Positions 55,305 through 64,000 of a DNA stretch of 64,000 bases are shown piece after piece (positions within the stretch are counted from its first letter, which is position 1; every line of letters begins with the position of its first letter). Below the pieces are notes generated by a model. The model searched no databases, was not told the origin of the DNA, and saw only the letters and a list, made by a program, of their open reading frames with translations. The DNA lies in the NCBI GenBank assembly GCA_028753945.1, contig JAPNXP010000004.1, positions 2,046,001 through 2,110,000 on the forward strand. The letters are read 5' to 3'. Source of the DNA: Hexactinellida sp. DTS-2022. Taxonomy: Eukaryota; Porifera; Hexactinellida. A program made the translations under genes and the position numbers.

Positions 55305-55771
55305 TACAACAATTAAATAGAAGCAAGCTTGAATTCACAAGTTAAATCAACATAATTATCGAAAGTTGAAACCATAGTGAAAGATTTTACAAGTTAAATC
55401 AATAAATTTATTACAAGTTGAAACAATAGAATTAGATTTAACACTTTCAATGGAACTGAAGTGTTAGTAAACAAAGGAAACTTGCAACTCTGTTGTGGCA
55501 CTAACGAAACCCAATTTAAAAATTCGTGCACTGTCAAAAGGTGTAGAATTTAATTCTCTCTCCGTACATGTAAATTGTATCAAGCTAAATAATAATTATT
55601 TCATTTTATGAGCCATAATTAGTTTAAATAAGTGTAAAATAATTTGATCAAAAATCGTAACCCCAGGTGCAAATTAGACGGTCACTCCGCACTTGCATAC
55701 CAAGTTTCTGCCCTCAATGTATACAGTTGTGGCCAGGGCACCTGCTACGGAGAAATAATAATAATAATAAA

Positions 55772-55895
55772 AAATCCAAAATTTCAGCCTGCGCCGACAG
55801 CATGTTCCTTTTTAGGCACTATCAATAAACCACAATCAAAATATAGTGCCACCAAAGGAACATGCGTCGGCACAGGCTGCAATTTTGGATTTTAT
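55772..55895. repeat. Hairpin repeat, unit 3, opposite loop orientation
   Basis: The same arms as unit 2; the loop CAATAAACCACAATCAAAAT is the inverse of the unit 2 loop, showing that the hairpin has flipped relative to its unit. Confidence 0.88.
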
Positions 55896-56601
55896 TATTC
55901 ATAATTTAACACCAATTTCAATGTCAACTTATATTTATGAAGTTTAATTATTTTGTCATAAATAATAAATTAATTAATTTGGCTATCAAATTTCAATTCC
56001 GCACACTCGATAACCCCTAATAAACAAATTGGGAGCATCTATATAAGTCATATACTGACTGAATTAAGTATAATTAATTACGTCAGTATATTAACAGTGC
56101 AAGAGTATTCTTGCAGAAGTAAATATAATCACATAATTTGTCGTTGTTATGAAATAAATAATCTTTTTTTTCAATTGGAAATTAGAAGCCCACTCGATCT
56201 CACAAGTTGAATAAATATAATAATAACGAGTTGAAACAATAGAATTTGATTTAACACTTTTAATTGAACTGAAGTGTTAGTAAACAAATAAATTTAAACC
56301 CCCACTTGTGGCATGAATTAAACCCATTATAAAAAGTCCCTTCTCCCATTAGACGCAGAATTTTATGGTGAATCCAAATGTGAAATAAAATTTGGGGGTT
56401 TAGTAAAACATATTTTGAGTTATGGACCAGACAAATTTTGAAAGGTGTTAAAGATGCGTCCAAAATTTGTTAATAAAAAATCCTAACCCCAGGTGCAAAT
56501 TGTACATCGACTCCGAACCTACATGGCAAGTTTCAGCTCTGTATCTATAGAGGTGTGGGCAGGGTACCGTCTACGGAGAAAAAATAATAATAATAATATC
56601 G

Positions 56602-56715
56602 ATAAAGGCAGTGATTCCAATCTGGGCCACTATACTAAAGTATAGTCGGCACAGTAATAAATAAAGGCAGTGATTTCAATACTGGGCCACTATACTAAAG
56701 TATAATCGGGATAGA
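56602..56715. repeat. Tandem duplication of about 57 bp
   Basis: AAAGGCAGTGATTCCAAT followed by GGGCCACTATACTAAAGTAT occurs twice, at 56606 and about 56662. Confidence 0.85.
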
Positions 56716-56719
56716 AAAA

Positions 56720-57790
56720 TACATAATTGGTATTAGTCCAGCCGCTTACAACCAAAAAAGGCATAATCATGCATTTTTATATAGAAATTTCAGACTATGT
56801 AGTTTTGTTCTTTCATGCAAAATGAGTTTTTTTGATATAGTGCCAACTCCAAATTCCAATGTGTCGGCCACAATTGACCACTTAATGGACACATTTTGAA
56901 GGTGTTAGAACTCATCTAACTTCCACAAATCAAGTCCAATCCAATTTTTATGCCGATATTCGTAATCAACACTAAATTTGGCGTCATTTAAGTGGTCACC
57001 TGAGACAATTTTTCCTTGACGACGCAGGAATGTTGTAAGTATTTAACAACATTCCATTCTCAAATTTTATTATAAGCCTATCGAGTGACCCCTTGTTAGA
57101 CTCCACTCAGCTTCCTGAAGCTAGTTAGACACATGCGGACCCTCTCAAAAGTAATATGGTGCAATTGTACTGTTCTGACATATTTGTGCCGGCTGCAAAA
57201 TGGTTCCGGCCGGTACCAATTTGTCATAAATTGTTCATTTATATAACTTATTAACAAATTAGTTCCGGGCTAAATTTAGATTTGTAATCATTTCCATGGG
57301 TTTGTCTATTCCATAGCAAATTCGTGCCGGGTAATTTATACCAGTAATCACACTTAAACGGGTTCCTTATGCAACACTTAAGTAACTTTTACGTAATCAA
57401 CACCCTTGCTTAGGTACAAATAATTAAAACCATGTACCCTCGGCCTCTGGGAAGTAGTAAATATGTGTATTATCCTACGTACTAATTGAATTAACCTTAG
57501 AAACAGAGCTTATAGTCCCAGGATTTCGAATTAGATGTTATCCAATCTCGTGATTATTAATACAAGGTATGTATCAGATCCGGTGGAAGCAGTTATAGTG
57601 GTCAGGCCATGACATGACCGGCCTAACTAGTGACGTAAGAGTGGTTGAGCTATTGGCCTGACCGCTTCTTCCGGCCCTGTGTATGATATTACTGGATTAA
57701 TGTCAAACATAGTCGTCTTTATTATACTACCTTTGTTCTTAAAACAGTAAGTATGAAAACGAATTCCGCATTTACAAATTTCTAATATGA
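56720..57790. other. No gene; piece of the GAGTGACCCCTTGTT repeat
   Basis: GCCGATATTCGTAATCAACA (56952) and ACATTCCATTCTCAAATTTT with CTATCGAGTGACCCCTTGTT (57048-57105) recur inverted at 63790-63960 and in part at 15185-15260. Nothing else was recognised apart from two CCGG(C/A)CTAAC-like repeats near 57600-57660. Confidence 0.55.
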
Positions 57791-57793
57791 ATA

Positions 57794-57950
57794 CAGTAAA
57801 CTCTCGTTATAACGATGTGCTCGTGACCTGTAAATGCCTTCGTTATATCCGGATATTCGTTATAAGCGGAAAATAATTAATGCATTTAGTGCTCCGTTAA
57901 TAAGCGGGTATTTCGTTATATCCGAGTTCGTTATAGCGGGAGTTCACTAG
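57794..57950. mobile_element. Tc1/mariner-type MITE
   Basis: CAGTAAACTCTCGTTATAACG and CGTTATAGCGGGAGTTCACTAG are inverted with few changes and lie between TA dinucleotides. Confidence 0.8.
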
Positions 57951-57969
57951 TATTTATCGTTGCTGTTAC

Positions 57970-60900
57970 CATGGCTTACTATATACTACGGCTTGCTAAG
58001 CATAGAATTGCCCAAATAATTTCCAGGCCATTGATTACATTCTGTTTGATCATGGATACATCAGCTATCGTTACATGTTCAACTATATTTAGGTTATCAT
58101 ATGTGGCGGAAACATCTAGACTACTTTTGAGAATAGTTCCACATTAATTTTAACCACAATGACGTATTCAAAATTGTATTACCATATATGGTAATAAGCA
58201 TACATAAACTCTTCGCTATGAATTAACATATTTTTGGTATTAACTACAAATAAGGCATATACGAAGGATCACTATATAATAAACGGAAATATAATATAGT
58301 AATGTTTGTGTAAACTTAGGTTTTACAATTTCTGTCGTTTATTTGATTTAAAAGCTGTCACTTGGTCCCTACGTCGAGTTTCAGAGACCTGTTTTCTTAA
58401 GTTGTTAAAGTAGATGTTTGAAATGATCTTGTTGACTAATTCTTTTGACTTCTCTGAATGACAACTGCAAGCAAAGGTAGAATCCCACTCAACTGTTGCG
58501 ATACTGAGTAGTGCCAGCGCTAGAGATTTCCAGGGAAAGCTGGAACTTCTAATTTCTCTTTCCGAAACTTCAAGTAAGCAGAAGGCACTCAACACATAGT
58601 GTTGTAATGAAGTACAGGGTAGAGTCAAACCACCTTGTTTTAAGTTGCTGACATACTCAGATGAAACAAGACTATTGTTCAAGCAACTCAAACAGACAGG
58701 ACACTGGATATGTTCTGATAGCGACAATGTTATATACCCTGCTATGTAAACTACTACTTGCTGTGAATCATCTGTCAGTTGTAAATGATCGCAATCATTT
58801 ATGAGCATGCTCCTTGCAAAGTCGTTGATGGATGAAATTGATTGATTCGGAGTTGATAAAGAAGAGATGTCAATATTTCGCTTCAGGAGAGATTTCAAAT
58901 TAATTATTGATTCTGATCTGATCACTTCTCGCAAGCTGACCAAAAAGCGCCCTCCACTCATTTGCCGATAATGTGAAAACCTCCTCTCAAGTGGATCACT
59001 TTGTAAACGTTCAGTTAACACATAATCATACCCTTCTGTGAGTAAGTCGAGAGATAATTCAGAGATGGCATAGTTGGTCTGTATTAAGGCTTTAAATGTT
59101 TGCTGAGACAAACCAAACCTTCCCGAGGCTTGCCAGGTAATTAGCAAATTACTAAAGGAACAAAGGAATTCTGCTTTAGAATCATTTGGAACTAAAGCAT
59201 TTCCTTGGCGAAGAGGGTGAAAGCGTTCCTTCGAATTGACGGAGAGCCACCAAATACGAATTAGATTAAAAAATTCAGCAGTAACCGCATCCTCAGGAAG
59301 GTATAAGCGAAGTGCACTTATAGTTGATTCGTGGAAAAGAGCAAGGGCTAAGGGAACAAATTGCTTATTATTTCCAGGATGAAGTACAGATGAATTGATT
59401 TTATAAGCAGCACGGAGGTGTGCGGATAAGATTAAATCTCTTTCGTGAATAGTATGAAGATGAGACTACCGAACAAATCCTGCTTGAAAGGAAATATTTA
59501 GATTTACAGAGGAAAATTCGAAAGATGGAATATCAAAAAATTTCTTGGCAACCAGATTATTTCTAATGTTCTTGACCAAGTGGCATGTGTCAAAGAGAAG
59601 ATAAATATTCTCATTAGAAATGTAGGGGTTCTTGATTTTGTAATCTTTGTCCTGAAATTTGTTATTAGTTAAGAGACGATTGTAAGCCTTCACATTCGTT
59701 GTGTGGTTATCCGATATGATCGCTCTAACTCAAAACCGGGATTGTGTGAGTAATCGCAAACATGTATCCAAGTTGTCGTAAACAATATCACCAGAGTTTT
59801 TTACAAGAGGTACTGCGGAGATCACAAATGGGAGAGACTTTCGGAGAAATATTACCATAAAACATAATATACTGCTGTACATTTCCAAACCAGCATTGCA
59901 ACCAATGAGTGTATGGCCATCGAATTGAACTTGAGATCGGAGATGCATTTCATCAAGTAATACTGCAATATCATTTCCAATCAAGTTTTGGTCACGTAGA
60001 ACTTGAAGTGCTTGACAGTTGTCTATAGTAGGGGATTTAAGCTTTCGGAGTAGTGAGTTGCTCGGGAGAGGAATGTATTTCTTAAGGAAACTATAAGCAG
60101 AATTAGAAGTATATCTTAGCAATAGAGAGATACGCAGAACCTGTGATGAGTACTTCGGTCTACCACGAGGGCTGAAATAACAAAGTTGAATTAGCTCCTT
60201 TATAACATCAACATGATACTTGGAGTCAAAATTTCGACAATAATTTGGTAAATTCTCAAGAGCATCCAAATTAGTTATTTTATGGTCAGTAGAGTTTAGG
60301 ATGTAACTTGGAAGAGGAATAAGCGAACCTTCATAACTAAGTTTAACCTGGAAGTCTGTGTAGATAGTAATGCATTCTTTTACACCAGCTAACCCAGAGC
60401 TAATAACAAGATGGTACGCAGAAACGAAACTATCTTCAATATGCAGTTTAAAACTTGCATACTCAGGAGCTTTTTCGAGGAAATCAATTATATCCTGAAA
60501 TTTTTGAATTTTGAACTTTTCCTCGTAGATGGAAATTTGGTCTGGTTGGAAGACCCGGTCTTTTGGTGGTGGACGTGAATTAGAAGGGATAATTGTCTGA
60601 CTTTTAGGAATAGAAAGTGGATGGATAGTAGGAATTGGATTGAGATTGTAGTTCAATCTTGTGAAACTATGGGGAGTAATTTTCAGGAATTTATTATCAA
60701 AGTGAAGTGAGCAAATGAAAGAGTTATCGGTAATAACATAATCAGCAGGCCTGTTAAGAAAACGCAACCATTTAACAGCCAATTGCTCGTCCTGAGGAAA
60801 TTTGTAGCGAGGGTTATTAGGGCCATCCTTGTAACCAGAGTTGCAATCAACAACAGAACATTTGTTAGGCATCAATAAATATGAGAATTGAAGAAATGAG

Positions 60901-61496
60901 GCTAGAAAATAAAATGTTGTACAATATTTAAATTAATTAGCTCTAAACATATGAAATAAGAGAGAAAAGAAACATGAATTAGATAGGTCAGTGGCATAAT
61001 CAGGTATTTACAATGTGATATCATGATGTAGAATGAGATTTCGAAGAGAAATGATAAATTAATAGAATTTATGTATTTATTTATCAAATAATTCCTAAAT
61101 TTATGGTTTGATAACAACAATCTATTAATTTTAGTCATAAGGCTCTTAAGTGAATCATATAACACTTTTGATTACTATTTATAAATATAAATAATGTGGG
61201 TTGTATCGAGATGAAAGTTTCAGGGTTAAATTTCAGGAAAGTTTGACAAGATTATCATAAAATGAACGCAATTACCATATAGGGTATGAATTTTTGAATA
61301 CGCCATTGTGGTTAAAATTAATGTGGAACTATTCTCAAAAGTAGTCTAGATGTTTCCGCCACATATGATAACCTAAATATAGTTGAACATGTAACGATAG
61401 CTGTATGTATCCATGATCAAACAGAATGTAATCAATGGCCTGGAAATTATTTGGGCAATTCTATGCTTAGCAAGCCGTAGTATATAGTAAGCCATG
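57970..61496 (-). mobile_element. P-element-like transposon P5, 7-bp target site, nearly intact
   Basis: The left CATGGCTTACTATATACTAC is inverted at the right end, and the TIR similarity extends about 230 bp inward to the ACCATATATGGTAA palindrome. CTGTTAC is exactly duplicated at 57963-57969 and 61497-61503. Length is 3,527 bp, close to P2 and P3. The gene lies on the minus strand. Confidence 0.95.
58323..60872 (-). pseudogene. P-element-like THAP transposase with only two nonsense codons (P5)
   Basis: From MPNKCSVVDC at 60872 one frame runs 849 codons to the stop at 58323, with no shift. It is interrupted only by TGA at 59730-59732 (codon 381) and TAG at 59466-59468 (codon 469). The THAP finger has Cys 5, Cys 10, then FICSLHF, and closes with PIPTIHPLSIPKSQ. 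The core shows AVLLDEMHLRSQVQFDG, IISDNHTTN, YLLFDTCHLVKNIRNN and SDPLERRFSHYRQMSGG, the same catalytic set as P3. The C-terminus ends NIYFNNLRKQVSETRRRDQ and a basic tail. Either stop could be a single base change from the P3-like codon (W at the second, seen as W in P3). As a gene it is dead unless read through, but it marks a recently active lineage. P4 is its closest relative here. Confidence 0.92.
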
Positions 61497-61499
61497 CTG

Positions 61500-62690
61500 T
61501 TACAAAATAAGCAAAAAGTTGATAAATTCGAAATGCACATAGAGGCCAGCTTCCAACGGGTTTAATAGGTAAACAAGGATGATGATTTCCAATCTAGAAT
61601 CGGAATATTTCTGAAATGATATTTATTGTTGTCTTTGACACTTTGTGGTAAAATTACTAATATACAGCTCAGCTCTAGTAGAGTTCAGTTTCAGTATGTG
61701 TATTCAAGCACTGAGAAAGGTCAGGTTTTCCCAAGCTTTGAAATTGACCTTTAGAAAGTAAGCCTGGACTTTTAGTATGGGAAACACTTTTAATTAACCA
61801 TGTTTTACTCTTTTAAAGTAAATCCCCATATTAGCAACTTCGCAAAATTAGCAACGATTTTTGTAAACAAAACTCGAGTTGCTATTAAAGCAACTCCACT
61901 GTAGTATTAAAATTATAATGGATGATGGAAGATGGAATAAAATTTCCAATTCATCACTTGCTACTTATGGCAAGTAACACTTGGTTTAACAACTTTTTGG
62001 CAATGATCATATTTCTAAATAATCTAAAATTACAGCTATACAGACAACATTTCAAAAGTAGGCACTGCCATTTAACCAGCAAATTACAGTGACTCGAAAA
62101 TAAGATGCTGTCGATAAGCAATTTTTGTTTTCTACATTATTTAATCAGTTTCTCTTACTCCCAAATTGGGCAAATGGAAGAAAATGCAAACATCATATTT
62201 CAAGTAGCAGATAGGAATTACAATGTACTTGACTATTCTACTTTATAGGTTCATACTAAATTGAACCGTTGGTAAAATAAATTATAATTAACATAAAATC
62301 ACAATTTTACCTTAATTTCGAGGCGGGAACGAAGAGGAAATAAGCTATTCTGAATCATTCCAAAATCTGTACCAAACTGACCGATGGCCTTAAAGAATAA
62401 GTGCGTTTCTAAAATAATAAAAGGTACTATTATGATTAGGAAAGCTAGTCAAAACTGTATCTATGTACACAGGACCATTGTAATGAAAAATAAATATAAA
62501 ATGAAAAATTAAATAGAAAGAAATTAGAAATCCGAGTCAAAGTGAAAATGAGTGAAGAAAATGATAGGAAATTGAGCATAATAAAAGCAATTGGTAAACG
62601 AGACAAACTATTTTTATAGAAAGTAGAATTTTATGTACTGCTCGCCTTTAATTCTAGCTATAGACTTTTTGTCGCCTTAGAAAGTTATTG
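61500..62690. other. No gene; mariner-MITE fragment at 61830-61901
   Basis: The only recognised piece is CCATATTAGCAACTTCGC to GCAACTCCACTG, a broken copy of the 1577-1733 MITE. Confidence 0.55.
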
Positions 62691-63115
62691 TATTTAGAGC
62701 CCCTTTTTTGAACCAAACAACCTATTTGTATCTTGAGCTCCTAATTCTACCCAGAAAATCTTTTCGAAAGAAGAGGAATTTTCGAACCAAGAACCCTTTT
62801 TGAACTCATACCCTTTTTAATAGCAAATGCTCTTTTAGCACCAAGAGCCCTTTATTGTACCTTTAGCTTTTTTTTAATATCCTGAGTAATTTATTGTACT
62901 TAGAGGGCTTTCTTGTACCAAACAATAATTGTTACAAGAGCCCTTAATTCTACACGTTGCCCATTTTTGGACCAAGTGGTCATTTTTTGTTCAAAGCCCT
63001 TTTTGTATCAAGAGCACTTTTTATTACCAAGAGTTCTTAAATATACTCAAGAAGCCTTAATTATTCCAAACCATTATTTGTAGATAGAGCCATTAATTGT
63101 ACCAGCCATTAATTA
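62690..63115. repeat. Degenerate minisatellite, AGAGCCCTTTTTTGTACCAA unit
   Basis: About twenty imperfect copies of a roughly 20-base unit (AGAGCCC, T-run, GTACCAA) follow each other. It does not code. Confidence 0.8.
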
Positions 63116-63297
63116 TTTATTTTCAATGTTGGCATATATCATTTCCATGAGGAAGACATAGAGAGGACCGTTCAATCCTTTAATGGAGTGGAGATTATTG
63201 AGATGGTCAGGAAGAAAGTGGCTCTGAAGAAGTGTGCAGTCCCTAGCATCCTTCCTAACTATCCTAGCTATCTGACAGATGCTGCTGCTAGATGTCA

Positions 63298-63535
63298 AAG
63301 ACTATCTTTAGAAGGAGAAGAGCCGCGCAGATTTCAATAACAGAAGTTAAGTTTATTATTTCTACTCTTAATTGTATTATTTCTAAGTTACATCTAATCG
63401 AACTACATCGCCGTTATAATTTTCTCATTCAGGTCTTTTGTTTAAAAATTCACGGAATTTCACCAGCTTGTTATAGGCTTATCCAAAGCTGATAATACTT
63501 CCACATTAACGAAATTTGTTGACCTAGAGAGTGAG
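63298..63535 (+). pseudogene. P-element transposase fragment (P6)
   Basis: About 75 codons read KFIISTLNCIISKLHL, HRRYNFLIQVFCLKIHG and ISPACYRLIQS, then in another frame LTKFVDLESEY. They match P2 residues at 22570-22800 (RRRYNIITQVVALKVHLISP, ACYSNLQS, GLESEF). It is an internal piece of a P1/P2-type transposase without THAP finger or catalytic motifs, and no ends were seen. Confidence 0.75.
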
Positions 63536-63539
63536 TATT

Positions 63540-64000
63540 AGTGGGGCAGCATAACAGCCATTATTGAGTGGATTGTTCAATTTTTGATACAAGCATGAAA
63601 ATTGGCACATACATCGATAAATATACTATAAAAAGATATGGATATGGAGGCATCACGAAATTTTAATATTTTCGAGATGGCGGCCAAAAATTGACGGAAA
63701 GTGTCGGACAAAAGCCCGCTCTCGCGAACACTTATTAAATGACCTCGTAGACTGTTTATCCACATAGTTATTCTAGAATGACTGTTCGGTGAAGAAAGAG
63801 GGGTCACTCGATAGGGTATAAACAATATTTGAGAATGGAATGTGTCACATTCCAGCGTTGTCAAGGAATGTCCTCCCTCCCAAACATGGCCATGTGACCC
63901 CTATAATGACTGGAAATCTTATGCTGATTACGAATATCAGCATTAAATATGGATTAAACTTCAATTGCTAGAGTTATTTTGCTTTTGTATACATATATGT
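63540..64000. repeat. Repeat shared with 56950-57110 (inverse)
   Basis: GGGGTCACTCGATAGG, GAGAATGGAATGTG and TGATTACGAATATCAGCATT are the inverse of strings at 56950-57105. It may be part of a MITE family whose ends lie outside the window. Confidence 0.55.

Larger units (their letters stand above)
53994..56600 (+). repeat. Three direct copies of an about 0.9-kb repeat unit
   Basis: Copies near 54060-54735, 54910-55770 and 56170-56600 share, in order, AACCATCTTGAGTTTA, ATAGTAATAC, AACAAGTTGAAACAAT, CTAACCCCAGGTGCAAATT, CATGCCAAGTTTCAGCT and CCGTCTACGGAGAAA, ending in an (AAT)n tail. The tail and conserved 3' block look like the 3' end of a non-LTR retroposon or SINE, but I cannot name a family. 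The hairpins sit at the unit junctions. Confidence 0.7.

Noticed and set aside
56602..56715. Duplicated block as a TSD of a large element
   Set aside because: The two copies are directly adjacent, so it is a simple tandem duplication.
1..64000. tRNA, rRNA or host exon with splice signals
   Set aside because: Reading both strands by eye gave no tRNA-like cloverleaf, no rRNA string and no non-transposon domain; small exons could still be missed.

Overview
The window looks like a transposon graveyard from an AT-rich invertebrate animal genome. No host gene, rRNA or tRNA could be recognised. What can be read is DNA transposons: P-element-like (THAP transposase), MULE with a RING finger, PIF/Harbinger, hAT, many Tc1/mariner-type and hAT-type MITEs, and Helitron-like ends. 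Long nuclear-type TE genes without bacterial operons, (AAT)n and (TTTG)n microsatellites and THAP and BED zinc fingers all point to a metazoan. I cannot name the species.

Layout. 1-7,920: a repeat-array element at the window edge, mariner MITEs, a hypothetical zinc-binding protein fragment (1785), a Harbinger MITE, a hAT MITE and a decayed BED/hAT transposase (5.2-7.4 kb) lying between inverted arrays of an AATAAGACCGAA motif. 7,999-10,535: decayed P element P1, with a hAT MITE inside. 10.6-19.2 kb: MITE-rich, no gene. 19,331-25,960: a decayed Harbinger element with a transposase on + and a Myb/SANT-like partner on -. It has been hit by a hAT MITE (20,113), P element P2 (21,318-24,852) and another hAT MITE (25,139). 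26.9-29.6 kb: Helitron-like ends, including a head-to-head fold-back. 34,261-39,1xx: decayed P element P4, interrupted by a 1.37-kb repeat that has a sister copy at 13,012. 39.4-44.7 kb: hAT MITEs and repeats. 44,955-47,789: a MULE inserted inside an older MULE. 49,394-52,836: P element P3 with an intact 853-residue transposase and almost identical 150-bp TIRs, abutting a Harbinger relic. 53.8-56.6 kb: three hairpin-bearing repeat units. 57,970-61,496: P element P5, full length with only two nonsense codons. 63.3 kb: fragment P6.

How the parts fit. The elements do not form a pathway; they record successive insertions. At several sites the target-site duplication (TSD) and the continued reading frame of the interrupted gene prove the order of insertion. 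The most useful results are: three P-like copies with exact 7-bp TSDs; one intact P transposase gene and one near-intact one, either of which could mobilise copies; and an intact MULE gene encoding FLYWCH-like, DDE and RING regions with a 9-bp TSD. Coordinates of TIRs and TSDs were read by eye; identities quoted as exact are only those short strings I could match base by base.
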